DNA of 64,000 bases from Strigamia acuminata (lineage: Eukaryota > Arthropoda > Chilopoda > Geophilomorpha > Linotaeniidae), in assembly GCA_949358305.1 (NCBI GenBank), contig OX442322.1:3596001-3660000 (forward strand), in the 5' to 3' direction. Each line of letters starts with the position of its first letter. Within the stretch, counting starts at the first letter, position 1. The position numbers and the translations under genes are program-made. The notes beneath the pieces were generated by a model. The model did no database searches and was not told where the DNA came from. It was given only the letters and a program-made list of their open reading frames with translations. This document shows positions 1 to 10,057 of the stretch, one piece after another.

Positions 1-222
1 AGTATTTTCATTTAATTAAACCAATTTATATTTTTACACAACGGTATTAAGACACTTTTTGTGTCATTTAGAGCGCATATAAGCGACCTTAAGTCGCGCG
101 CACTGGTCGAAACCATTTGCGACGTATCGCCGTCGTTCGTGCGAGTAGCACGACGCCATATTGCGCCCATTTTCACGCTTCCAGTCGGCCTTCGGTCGAT
201 AATTGCGCACTCCTCTGCTACA
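1..222 (+). repeat. Copia-A 5' LTR, 3' part only
   Basis: Matches 49287-49514 of the 3' LTR almost exactly. One small difference near base 42 makes this copy 6 bases shorter. It ends TCCTCTGCTACA, the CA terminus of an LTR, and is followed by the primer site. The start of this LTR lies left of the window. Confidence 0.9.
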
Positions 223-224
223 TT

Positions 225-242
225 TGGTAGCAGAGGATGGTT
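225..242 (+). promoter_or_regulatory. Copia-A primer-binding site, initiator tRNA-Met
   Basis: The 18 bases TGGTAGCAGAGGATGGTT are complementary to the 3' end of animal initiator tRNA-Met including its CCA, from my recall of that tRNA. The site starts two bases after the LTR. The last 11 bases before the LTR's final A (211-221) and bases 227-237 are perfect reverse complements with a 5-nt loop, so the LTR end and primer site can fold into a hairpin. Confidence 0.88.
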
Positions 243-1120
243 GCTGCCTAATATAACATTCTTTTCGTTAATTTTCGACGTATTCGTCGCGAAATTCGCG
301 ACTTGTGCGCCGAAACTTGTTTATTTGCAGGTACGACGATCCTCGCCTCGCCAGTTTCGTTTCTTGAACGTCAGCGACGTTACCACGACGTTTTGGATAG
401 CCAGGGCTGTCCATTTCACCGCCATTCGTTTAATTTTGTCCGGAATTTTGCGGGTCTCGCAGATTTCGAGACAAAATCTTATTTATTTTCAGATTTTTCA
501 CCAAACTGGATTTTCGACACTGCTTAGCACGAAGCGGCAGTTACAACGAGAACCGAGCACTCGTTGTTCGCGGCTTAGTTCCCCGGAGAACGGTCGTTAG
601 CGTCGATCTTTTCAAGATTTTTCAGAAAAGCCTCGAATTTTTCGAGAAGAATCCGAATTTCGAATTCGGATTGCGTTTTCTAGCAGCTTTTCGAGAAAGC
701 TGTCTTGTGCCTTCATTTGCACGAGCTTGCAACCGCAAGAGATTCACCTATTTCTCCTTCTTGTCGCATATATCATTGTTAGCATTTAAGGGGGATTTTG
801 GAGTGGGTTTATTAGAATCCTTGGTGCCCTACGCTCGAGTCCGGGCAAGCACCATTGTATTCTGTAACAAGGCTGAGCCCTGCCTCACCTAGTGTTTCCG
901 CGACCCCAGGTGGTCACAAAGGGCACTAGGGGGATACTTGTTACAGGTTGTCAGCCGATCTTAGAATTGGCTCCCAATTTGAAGGTTTCCGCCTCGAAAG
1001 TGATTGTGAAAGTGCTCCGAAACCGAGTGCGTCGTTTGTGCAGTGCCATTCAACAGTGCTTCACGTACCATTCCTTAAGTCAGTGTGTTCTTCGCGACGT
1101 GTCCAGTTTTCGACGTCATC
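243..1120 (+). other. Copia-A untranslated leader with a decayed leader frame
   Basis: About 0.9 kb between primer site and gag. Frame 1 (from base 61 in the LTR) is open to a TAG at 598-600. It then continues with recognisable similarity to the long leader frames of Copia-B and Copia-C but carries further stops, near 784, 862 and 871. It runs past the gag start to 1182. Its phase relative to gag is the same as in the two sister elements. I read it as a degenerate copy of their leader ORF. Confidence 0.5.
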
Positions 1121-1321
1121 ATGAAGAAAGCGTCGGAATTATCGGGCGGAACGGTTCCCATACTCAGCGTTGGGAACTATGAGACGTGGCGCAGATCAAT
1201 GTGCATGCTACTAAAGTCCGAGGGTCTGTGGAGACACGTGACCGAAGAAAAGGAAGTCGAACATTTGGCAACTCTCACCGAAAAGGAAAAAGAGCGCTAC
1301 ATGACCAGAAAAGATAAAGCG
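1121..1321 (+). CDS. Copia-A gag-pol, part 1 of 3 (N-terminus of Gag)
   Basis: Starts at ATG 1121 and encodes the first 67 residues. These contain the motif VGNYETWRRSMCMLLKSEGLW, typical of copia Gag (UBN2-like region), and align with the starts of Copia-B and Copia-C Gag. The frame is broken after codon GCG (1319-1321) by TR-GAG and resumes in phase at 23907. The next bases after 1321 belong to the inserted LTR, so a shorter apparent ORF ending at 1345 is an artefact of the junction. Confidence 0.9.
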
Positions 1322-2980
1322 TGTGACGATTCTACTTTTGGCTGATTTATTAGCCATTTTAAGAGATAAATCGGTCAGAACAAGACGTTGTTAAGACTAA
1401 CAACAACCTAACCGAGATAAGCTACGAAATGTGCGCTAAATGAATAAAACAACGAAATGATACAAACTTACGGTTTTACTTGCTTGTTTCTACGAATACA
1501 AATGGTTCGGGGTTCTGGATACGTGTAAGCGGCGGCTACACTGGTTGAGGATCCGGGCGATGCACGAAGGGTACGGCTGACTTTGCGGCATCGTCACAAA
1601 TAACGCTACGGAGACGTATTTGGTCCGCAGCTCGAATATCTAATAATACGAAGAGTCCTTCGTATGGAAAGGAATATTCTGTAGAATATTCCAGGTCAAA
1701 TAAATACAAAGTGATTAGTGGAATACAACAAATGAATTGTTGTATAAATATTAATGGGGCGGGGACAGTCACGACAGTCGACAGGACCGTCGCGGGAGTT
1801 GTTGAAGCTCCATCCGCCAGCATGCCTTACGACGACAAGATCTCGTGATCAGGCGCCGAGTATTTGTTTGTACGCTTTTAGTCGCTATCGGTGGTACCAA
1901 CCACCAAGTAAACATTCCTATGGACTTGCCAATTACAGGATTACCAATACCTGGGTATTTTATTTAGCACAGTATTTGTAATACCGTTCACGGGATACCG
2001 ACCCGGAGTGTACGATGGGGCGGGGACCGTCACGACGGTTGAGGGAACCATCGCGGGAGGATTTGACTCCTCCATCCGCCAGCATGCCTTACGATGACGG
2101 GGTCATTAGACCGAGCACCGGGTAAAATATTAATCAGCCACTGCTGTTGGATTACCATTATCCAGGTAGTTATTTAACGCAACATCTTCACGGATATTGC
2201 TCACGGGCTACCAACCCGGCGTGTTACCTGTGCATTAGGCCTTTACCGACTTTTAACGTGCGGAAGGACCGATCGCAGAAAGACAGGAACCTGCGAGGGC
2301 TATTTACAACAGCCATCCTGCAGCGGACTGAGGCCAGTTAGCTGAGGGACCTACTTTCATTTAGCAAGGTCGTACTGTATACGACCGTTATATTAAGCCA
2401 CCGTACGAAATCCTACTGCCCCTTAGAGCAGCTGGCTAACGTTACGGGACCATTTGGTAACCGGAGTTAGTCTTCCCGAAATGACGCTACAACGACAATA
2501 TCCAGTCGGATGAGAGTCGAGGGGGCCTGATGTGTCGGTAAGAAAGAGAGAAATCAAACGATAACCAACAATACATACAAACATACAGAAAACAAGCCAG
2601 GGGCCTGGTAGAAAACCAGAGCTTATATAGTTCCTGAGAACAATCAGATTGGCGACAGCCAATCAGGTGCCTGGATCGACGGATTTGTGGATCACTAGTC
2701 CGGACCTAATAGAGACCGGGGTTCGGACCTAATATGGAATTGGGTCCAGAAGGGTCCGATTGGTCCCCTTCAACAAGTAAATATAAAATATAATATTGAT
2801 TCGGCAGAATCAATATTTAAGTAAATAATACTTTATCATGTTTAATAAATAATTTATATTTATTCACGTCATTCCGACAATTAATTATAATTCTCGCAAT
2901 TCATTCGAAAATGCGCGCTTTTAGTCAAATAGCGCCATCTGGCGGCAAATCGGAAATTATACGGTTTTATAACCGTCACA
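1322..2980 (-). repeat. TR-GAG 3' LTR
   Basis: 1659 bp. It matches 22245-23902 with about a dozen substitutions and one single-base indel (a G run near 2750), roughly 99% identity by eye. On the minus strand a CTATATAAGC TATA-like box lies at 2621-2630. The LTR has an internal duplication: a block starting GGGGCGGGGAC near 1756 recurs near 2016, each followed by a similar CATCCGCCAGCATGCC stretch. Confidence 0.93.
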
Positions 2981-2994
2981 CATCCCCCGGTGGC
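2981..2994 (-). promoter_or_regulatory. TR-GAG polypurine tract
   Basis: On the minus strand GCCACCGGGGGATG directly abuts the TGTGACG start of the 3' LTR, the expected position for plus-strand priming. The same CATCCCCCGGTGG string (plus orientation) occurs twice more inside the element, see findings. Confidence 0.75.
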
Positions 2995-3856
2995 AAACAT
3001 AAGAGTTTACTAACTCTATATTTGTCATCGGAAAGATTACTTCTTAAGTTTAAGATGTTCACCCTGATTTTTATTGAATTATTTATAATCCAATACCTGC
3101 TCTATTAATTTTAGTCAAAATTAATCACACTAATTTCTTTCAGAAACTCATAACACAATTGACTAATTGGCTTTCCTGTACGATACACTTCCTAGTTGCA
3201 AGGCAACGGGATGGATTCTTCGGAACATGTCATTCATATTCGTCATCCACTCGATTTCGATTGAAATCTTACTCTACCGATCTAATTCAAACATGAACAT
3301 GTTTATTAGAGGATTTGTAACAACTCTTCGAATTTTGACTTAATAAAATCAAAACATAATTCTTTTGCTGCTTAATATCCCAAGCCTCGACCGAGACTTG
3401 AATTTTACTTTAACTGGGGACCTCTTACACAAATAACTAGACTATTGTCTAATTACTACAAATATTTATTTGTAGTCGTGTAACCTAACTCGTATTTTAT
3501 TTTCTTCTAGAAAACAATACCAATTTATTCTACGAGCGTAAAATATATTTGTTCCGAAATAAAACTTCTTTTATTTATCATCATTTCTAGAATCCTAGAA
3601 TTTTGTATCCGCTTTATTCTATCCCCCGGTGGTGTGATTTATTAATCACTACACCGCTTAAGGTATTTATCCAAATACCACACACGTTTTTATTAAAAAC
3701 TTTTTATTCTATTGAATAAATTCAATTTTTTATTAACCGAAGCTTTATTTAAAGTTCCGGTGATCGAGATTTATTTAAAACTTTTTTTCTTGACTTTTGG
3801 TATTCCAATATAGTCTGTGCTATTTCTGGGGATGGATAATATTTTATCCCCCGGAT
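2995..3856 (-). other. TR-GAG 3' untranslated region
   Basis: AT-rich sequence with no credible ORF. It holds a second ATCCCCCGGTGGT motif at 3621-3633 and a partial one at 3845-3854, immediately beside the gag stop. Confidence 0.6.
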
Positions 3857-4778
3857 CTAGCTTTTTGCTTCGGACACATTAAAAACATTTGTTTCAGGTT
3901 TATCCATTTTCTTGAGAATTTCAGCTAAGACACTCGCAAGACTGTTTTGTAATTTGTTCTCAAATTTGCTAAATTTAGCGTCAAGTGTAGAATTCAACAC
4001 TTCCGTTGTTACCCAATTGGGTTTTGAACGTTTAGCAAATGAATTGCTATTTGTTGATTCTATATTTGGTCTCTTTTGAGACTTTTCCGAATTATTATTC
4101 GAACAAGGTTTCAAAGGAAGGGCGTTCTCGTTGAAAACGTCAATATTATCTACAACAGTAATAACTTCTAAGTCTCGTTCAATTGGGTCAATGACTCCAT
4201 TAACCACACAATTGGTGTTCCACTCTTTAGAGATCGATTTTATAGGTTCATCTTTAGATTCACCAAATAAAGCTCCATTTTCATGTATTACTTTATATAT
4301 TTCACCTAAAGACTGATGTGTCATTCCTTGTTGGTATAACAATTGGACACTATCTCTATTGAGATGGTCTAAAAATAGTGTAACTGCACAATTGGACGTT
4401 AAATTTCCTCGTACTTTCCATATTCTGTAGAATCGGTGTACGAAAGAATACAGACTCTCTGAGTCTCGTTGTTTGGTTGTGATCAACTGTACCGTTTGTT
4501 CTAACGGTATTGTTCCGAATCTTCGACGAAACAAGTGTTCAAAGGTTTCCCAATCGGGAAATTTAGTTCGATTTTCATAATACCAATGCAAGGCATTATA
4601 CGCCAGATAGTTTGGAACGCAATTGTGAACCATTTCATTGAGTGGTGTATTTTTACAAAATGCTACATTCCTGACAATTGTGAGGAAGTGTTCACTTTTT
4701 CTAATTTTGCCGGAGAAGATTGGAATCTCTGGAATTCGCAGGGAATATCCTTGAGAAGTATCCTTCTCATTTTCCATC
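3857..4778 (-). CDS. TR-GAG Gag, C-terminal part (part 2 of 2)
   Basis: Encodes about 306 residues after the Gypsy-A insertion. It contains a retrotransposon-Gag-like block: YLAYNALHWYYENRTKFPDW, then FEHLFRRRFGTIPLEQ and LYSFVHRFYRIW. This resembles the Retrotrans_gag fold in which a W..F...F signature precedes a helical segment. A basic, Ser/Asn-rich stretch follows, then a possible C-terminal coiled coil (KFSKFENKLQNSLASVLAEI). No CCHC knuckle is present. Joined to 18957-18287 with one ACTA duplication removed, the frame is exactly 531 codons including stop, so the split is due only to the insertion. Confidence 0.8.
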
Positions 4779-4782
4779 ACTA

Positions 4783-5781
4783 TGTCGCGCTCACTCTCTG
4801 TCTGTCGCTAACTCGTGGTATGAGTCACTTACTAATCTCGTAACACCGCTTTACTCAAGCGGTTACCCAAATAATGTGAAACGGCAAACAATGTAAAATG
4901 GTAAATATAATAAATGTATTTATTATATGGGAATGTACAGGTAAAAGGATAAAATGTATAAAGGAATAAAGGTAAAAGGTAAGGTGTATGAAGTTGGCGG
5001 GAAACTGGTCGAGGTCGTCCTTTGTTGGCGCTCTGGATCCAAGATGGCGTCCGCGTGGCAACGTGGTGTCGTCTTGGGCCGGCGTGGCAATGAATGGCGT
5101 CCTCGTCTCACGTTTCTCGTTCGGTCCTTCGGGCTCACGCTGGTCGGGCGCGAGTGAATGCCTAGTTAAAGGGCTTACTTCTGGTCTGTTGTCTAGGTTT
5201 AGGGTTTTGTGTAGGTGTCCGGCGATCACACAGCGGCGGACGCTTGGTGGTTCCCGGCGATACACACAGCGGCGGGAACGCTCGTCGTGGTTACTACAAT
5301 TTAGGCTTGTGCGACCGTTTGTCTGCACAACTCGCTAAATTGGAGTAGGTTTACTATTTCTAGCTGGCTTGCTAAAATAGTGTGGTAATCTTGTTTCGCA
5401 GGTTACTCTGCGGAGGTTAACACAAATCAATCGTACTCACGTTGAAAGTCCCTTGTCCTAGGTCACTCCTGAAGTCTTTGTACTTAGGCTTGATCGTTTT
5501 AGGACGTTTGGCTTTTACGTGTATCTTGGTTGATTTTTGTGTTGGTTCTGCCCGCTCAGTGCAAGGCGAATTCCTTTGCACAAAGCGGGGGGTGACAGGT
5601 GACTAAAGCCACCCAATGGTGGAGAAGACGAATCTCCCCCACTCCCCCAGGGCAGACGCCCGTCCATTGACTGGATGTCAATGCTCTGAGGGAAGGGAGG
5701 CGCGCGTGCGACTCCCCTTCTTTACCCGTATGTAGGCCACGAGAGAAACTCTTCGTGCCCCACCCCAGTCGGGTCACCACA
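4783..5781 (-). repeat. Gypsy-A 3' LTR
   Basis: 999 bp. In plus orientation it begins TGTCGCG and ends GGGTCACCACA. It has 16 bases near 5283-5298 that the other copy lacks, and otherwise reads the same. Inside is a short direct repeat (CGGCGATCACACAGCGGCGG, then CGGCGATACACACAGCGGCGG) near 5220-5276, and the string CCAAGATGGCG at 5039-5049. Confidence 0.95.
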
Positions 5782-5796
5782 CGTCCCCCTCCCAGC
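5782..5796 (-). promoter_or_regulatory. Gypsy-A polypurine tract
   Basis: On the minus strand GCTGGGAGGGGGACG abuts the LTR start TGTGGTGACC. The equivalent tract in Gypsy-B is at 27480-27494. ORF3 ends only 25 bases upstream of this tract in transcript order. Confidence 0.75.
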
Positions 5797-5820
5797 TCTG
5801 ACCGCGCGTGTTCGGAGCGA

Positions 5821-8685
5821 TCAATCCTTCTTGCTGGGACCCGACGCTGGATCCATCGCCTGGGCGAAACTCACTTCAGGGACGGGCGGCTCAGCGCCGG
5901 GCGGCACAACGCCGGGCGGCAAAACCAGATCTCCAACCAAGGCTGAAGACTGGTCGCGGGGGTCCTCGTGCTCGGAAATAAAGCACAATTCGTGGCCGCC
6001 GGCCGGCTCGTATGGGGCACGTCTCCTCTCATGCAGCCACACCCGCGGAATGAACGCCGAAAACCCGGAATTGGTGTGCCGGATTGCGTTCGCCTCCGCG
6101 GCCGTTCGAGGCGCACGGTGGGCCCTCAGCAAACGCTGATGGAGGATCAAATCGGTGGTCTGGCGCACCTGGTTGTGCAACCAAACGAAAACCGATTTCC
6201 CCTTGTCTCTCTGCGCGAGGATGAATTTGCGCGTCGCCGTCGTCATCGACAGCTGAGAGAACTCGTCACATAACTTCTCATAATAGTTCGTCTGAAGCTT
6301 CGCCGCTTTCGCTGGCTTGGCGCTCTTCGGAACTACCGCTTGCTGGACAGTCTCTTCCCGCGCTTGTTGGGCTGCGGGAGGCGTCAGGCTCTGGCGAGCG
6401 GCGGACATCGTTGGTGGCGTCCGACATAACAAGCGTCTGGGCTTACCCGCCGCATTTGACAGGACGGGTGTCTGTGGTGTCGCCGCTGGAGGCATCGGTG
6501 GCGGCGGCGGTGGTGGAGTTGGGGCTCCACGTGAAGCAGTCGAAGAGGCGGCGTCGCTCTCCATCGGCTCTTCACTCGTGACCATCATTGCGTGTGACTG
6601 CGCTGACGGTGTTGGTTCCCACGTGGTAACGGCGTGGCGGAAGGCCATGCTCCGCAACTTATACCCCTCCCATTCGGGGTTCACCACGTCCCGGGTCAGC
6701 TCGAAGCGAGTCATTGCCGGGTTGGGGAGAATGGCGCTCCATTCCCCAACGAGTGCGCGAGGTATCTGCACACCCTCTCTGTCTACCACGGACCAACAGG
6801 CCATCGCCTGTCGTCCGACCCCAAAGAGCGAGGGGGTCAATAACTGGACCATGATTTTTGTCAAAGCCAGCTGTAGACTGCGCCGATTTACAGGGTTGCT
6901 GCGATCAGGATCTGCAGCGAACGCACGCGAGTGGTGCCGCATCATCGAAATCCCCCACTCGATGAAATGGCGCTGAGTGACGTCGGCGCCCTGCAGAGCA
7001 GCGGCGGCGGCCCTCGGGTCCTCCATCACAAATGCGAAGGCTAAGAGCTCTTCGATCGATGGATTGGCTGCTTCTCGAGCCAGCCGTGCGTTTTCGTCAC
7101 GCTGTTCATACCACATCGCGGTGCGGTCGTGTCTTGCCTTGCTCGGGTAATATTCTCCGAATCGGGCGTTATGGCATTCCCGCGCAATACTCTGGTGCAC
7201 GGGCAGCATCACAGAGTCGTCGACGGTCGGGTTCGGCGTGACGCTCGAGTCCGGTGGCGTCGGCGGCGGCGGGGGCTGCGTCGGCGGCGGCAGCGGCTGT
7301 GTCGGCGGCGGCAGCGTCAGGGACTGCTGTGCCGGCAGTGGTTGCGACGTCGATGGCTGCGTCGGCAACAGCAACGTCAAAGACTGTTGCGTTGGCGGTG
7401 GCAGCGTCGCTTGCACTCCAGTCGGCGTGACTTGGAGTGCCGGGAGCTGGCTTACAGAACTCGTCGGTGGAACGACGGCCGTAGGTGCGTTTTCTACACG
7501 CGGTCGCGAATTGACATATTCGCTTAACCACCGTGCCACCTCGTGTGGGATCACGGTACCATCCTCGACGATGCCCATCTTGCGGGCGAACTGCATCGCG
7601 GGGTCGAAACGCGACAATTTCTTGCGTTTCATCTGAGTGATGATCTCGCGAAGGTCCCGCGTGTCTGGCGCTAGGACGCGACGCTCCCCGGAAGATCTGC
7701 CACTCGACTTCGATCGTGCTTCTCTCGCCTCCTTCGCTTCTATTGCTTTGAGAGCGTGGTCGCGAAGGGGAATTCCCCGCGCCTCGCAGCGAGCGAAATA
7801 CCGCTCTTTGCGGTCTCGTTTCCGCTGCTCACGGTGAGTCAGCGGATGTCTGCCGACACGGGGACGAGAGACTCGCTCTTCGTCGCCCGAAATCCAGACT
7901 TCTCGAGTCTCTTTACCGTCTTTCATCTGACGGTTGACGAACACCCTTGGTCTGGTGTAATTCGCGGAGTCGCGCGGTGGCTGCGCTGACGTTCCCGCTC
8001 CATCGTTGACGGTCGAGTGCTGTTCGACGCACTGTTTCTTCGACCGTCCCGGGGAGCGCGATTCGCTGCCCCCGGTTCCCTTGGAGCGCTTACGCTTCCT
8101 TGGGAAATTATATTTGGGGCCGAGAATTCCCAAATAGTGGAGTTGCCACATTTCAGCTTGTGACGTGAGAATCCCCATTCTCGGTCGCCACTGTGGCGTA
8201 ACTTCTCCCTGCCGAATCTGTTCGCACCACAGGTGTATATCGGCGGTGCTCATCCCGTCGTCTTGCAAAATCCGCTCTGCAACCGCCGGCGCAGTGTCGA
8301 TTAGCTGCTGGCGGTAGTGTTGATACACTTCTTCGCGGGCCTCCTCGGTCTCGGCCGCTTGCCACGCGAACAACACATGTTCCTCCACTGGCCTGCCGGT
8401 GTATTGGCTCGACAGGGCCGGGTGGAAGATTGGTGACTTCGGGTCATCGATGCGAGCGAGCTCTGCAGCGACGACGTTTCGCACCGACTCCGGGAACGCG
8501 TCCAGGAGTGAACAGTCGTTAACCCAACGCCTAGCGAGGGCGCGCGAAAATAATACGCGCAGGCGGTATGGCTTTGCATCTTCGCCAAAGCAGCGGCGCA
8601 GAAAATCGGGCAGTACGCCTCGATAAATGCCCGCTCGCACTATGCATGCGGGGCTGAGCGCTCCCCACGTGTCTCGGAGCTCCAT
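5821..8685 (-). CDS. Gypsy-A ORF3, exon 2 (unrecognised protein)
   Basis: 954 codons plus stop, following a splice acceptor (pyrimidine tract, ATTACAG) at 8686-8692. Three blocks align with Gypsy-B ORF3. An N-terminal block contains SQAEMWQLHYLGILG (around 8128-8160). A central block contains RQAMACWSVVDREGV (around 6780-6820). A C-terminal block contains RLLRAHRAPRTAAEA and GGHELCFISEHEDP. They are joined by Arg/Ser-rich and very proline-rich low-complexity linkers, and a basic RKRKRSK cluster could be a nuclear signal. I see no signal peptide, transmembrane helix or envelope feature in the exon. A hydrophobic run just upstream in the open frame lies in the predicted intron. Function unknown; it sits where env sits in errantiviruses. 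Confidence 0.8.
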   Translation of the reverse strand: MELRDTWGALSPACIVRAGIYRGVLPDFLRRCFGEDAKPYRLRVLFSRALARRWVNDCSLLDAFPESVRNVVAAELARIDDPKSPIFHPALSSQYTGRPVEEHVLFAWQAAETEEAREEVYQHYRQQLIDTAPAVAERILQDDGMSTADIHLWCEQIRQGEVTPQWRPRMGILTSQAEMWQLHYLGILGPKYNFPRKRKRSKGTGGSESRSPGRSKKQCVEQHSTVNDGAGTSAQPPRDSANYTRPRVFVNRQMKDGKETREVWISGDEERVSRPRVGRHPLTHREQRKRDRKERYFARCEARGIPLRDHALKAIEAKEAREARSKSSGRSSGERRVLAPDTRDLREIITQMKRKKLSRFDPAMQFARKMGIVEDGTVIPHEVARWLSEYVNSRPRVENAPTAVVPPTSSVSQLPALQVTPTGVQATLPPPTQQSLTLLLPTQPSTSQPLPAQQSLTLPPPTQPLPPPTQPPPPPTPPDSSVTPNPTVDDSVMLPVHQSIARECHNARFGEYYPSKARHDRTAMWYEQRDENARLAREAANPSIEELLAFAFVMEDPRAAAAALQGADVTQRHFIEWGISMMRHHSRAFAADPDRSNPVNRRSLQLALTKIMVQLLTPSLFGVGRQAMACWSVVDREGVQIPRALVGEWSAILPNPAMTRFELTRDVVNPEWEGYKLRSMAFRHAVTTWEPTPSAQSHAMMVTSEEPMESDAASSTASRGAPTPPPPPPPMPPAATPQTPVLSNAAGKPRRLLCRTPPTMSAARQSLTPPAAQQAREETVQQAVVPKSAKPAKAAKLQTNYYEKLCDEFSQLSMTTATRKFILAQRDKGKSVFVWLHNQVRQTTDLILHQRLLRAHRAPRTAAEANAIRHTNSGFSAFIPRVWLHERRRAPYEPAGGHELCFISEHEDPRDQSSALVGDLVLPPGVVPPGAEPPVPEVSFAQAMDPASGPSKKD

Positions 8686-9482
8686 CTGTAATGATGGAAA
8701 CAAAATAATTAATAAAATCGCTAATAACACGGAGATAAATAGGGGGTGGGCTCGAGGAACGTCGCTGAAACGTGCGGCCGTTCGTCGAGTCCTATTCCTG
8801 TTCATTGATTCGTCCTTGTCAGGAAGAAAAGAGTCTTCTTGGCACATCTGGCTCACGTCCAACGATAACCACGTGACGGAATCGAGCGTATTAATCCGGA
8901 AATTCTCTTCGGATTATTTAATTTAAAATTAAACTGTAAATTCGTATTAAACCAATAAATTCGCGAAATTGTTCGTGAAAATTCCCAATGACAATTTTAG
9001 AACATGTAAACAAATGTTCTTGTCGTGAATTAACTTGTAAAGAAATAAATTTATTTAATAATAACTCCAAAATTCGGAGTTAAAGTCGAGTTTAAAACGA
9101 ATCTAAAATAAATTAGTGTCATTGGAAAAATTCGCAAACAAAATAACAAATAAAAATAGAAAACAACGTTCTATAAATTATTCCAAAATCTATCCAATAA
9201 TTATTCCCATTCCTGGAAATATAATAAGAGAGCTCGTTTCCATTGTCTCGTTCGTGTCAATTGTCGTGAGTCATTTTCAAGGAGCGAGGCGACATTAAGT
9301 CTGCCATCGCGTCCTTGAAAACAAACAATAAGGAGAAAATACAATCGCTTGCGCGATCGTGTGTATTAGTATAATAATAATACACTATTTCGAACGCAGA
9401 GCGTTCATGTCAAGTGTTAGTCAAATGTATCTTTAATTCAACCGCACGGAGCTAAATCTCGTGCGTCGACACCGACTACTAC
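8686..9482 (-). other. Gypsy-A ORF3 intron (predicted)
   Basis: 797 nt on the minus strand, from donor CAG|GTAGTA at 9483/9482 to acceptor TTTCCATCATTACAG at 8686. It is phase 0. The exon-2 frame happens to stay open into the intron as far as 8862, but that extension has no counterpart in Gypsy-B. The sequence is AT-rich compared with the exons. Confidence 0.7.
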
Positions 9483-9575
9483 CTGATCGGGTGGAACTAC
9501 GTTAACGTCCTGGTCCCAATTCTCGTCATGATGCTCGATTTCAAGCATTTCCTCGTCCCCTCCTTCCTCAGCCAT
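9483..9575 (-). CDS. Gypsy-A ORF3, exon 1 (short acidic start exon)
   Basis: 31 codons from ATG 9575 to the donor, very acidic, containing HHDENWDQDVNVVPPDQ. Gypsy-B has an exon at the same place with DENWDEQPPLQ before its own donor, also ending in Q at phase 0. Without splicing the frame would stop after 44 codons at about 9441. It provides the start codon for ORF3. Confidence 0.7.
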
Positions 9576-10057
9576 CGTGAGGATTGCGCGTTCAGTCAGA
9601 CCACGATGAAAAAAACTTAAAACTCCTCGTAAAATGGATCAAAAACTCGGTTAAAAAATAAACTCGATGTGTATCACGTGCGGACGACGATCAGCTGATT
9701 TAGCGGAAGTCCGGGTGAAAACGAGGCAATCGTGGTGGGTTCTGGGTAATTTTACTCCAGAACCAGGTGTTTATGACTTGTGCGCAATAGCCCGCGCGCA
9801 TGTTACGCTACGGGGCTCCTTTGTTTCTACGCCCGTGCGCGATCGCTGCTACGGGGTCTTTTGCACGCGGTATCCGACCCGTGCCGATAATTTTGCTACG
9901 GGTCCCGCGTTTCCACGCCATCTCGTGACGTGAATTCGACCGATATCCGCTTTGTTGGACTTAGCGAAATTTTTCAAGTCTCGGATTTTGATGGCTAGCG
10001 CTGCCGATCGGTCAATCTTTTTTGTTTTTCAGCGTCGCCATCGACTCGTAACGTTTT
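9576..10057 (-). other. Gypsy-A region between pol and ORF3 exon 1
   Basis: About 0.5 kb with no convincing gene. It presumably holds the signals (splice acceptor or internal promoter) that let ORF3 be translated separately. I could not identify a clear acceptor before the exon-1 ATG. Confidence 0.4.

Noticed and set aside
1322-2980. Single DNA transposon with TGTGACG/CGTCACA inverted ends
   Set aside because: No duplication flanks this copy alone. AGCG flanks the pair of copies, and a primer site and polypurine tract lie just inside them, so they are LTRs.
4954-5338. Overlapping short ORFs in the Gypsy-A LTR (repeated at 17475-17853)
   Set aside because: They occur on both strands of a GC-rich LTR, have no conservation with the Gypsy-B LTR and no recognisable domain.
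6317-6976. A 219-codon plus-strand ORF opposite Gypsy-A ORF3
   Set aside because: It is a shadow of the GC-rich ORF3 on the opposite strand, and Gypsy-B has no matching product.
8686-8862. A hydrophobic run (FISVLLAILLIILF) at the N-terminus of the unspliced Gypsy-A ORF3, suggesting an envelope or membrane protein
   Set aside because: It lies in the predicted intron, just upstream of the acceptor, and Gypsy-B has no counterpart. It is a translated pyrimidine tract.
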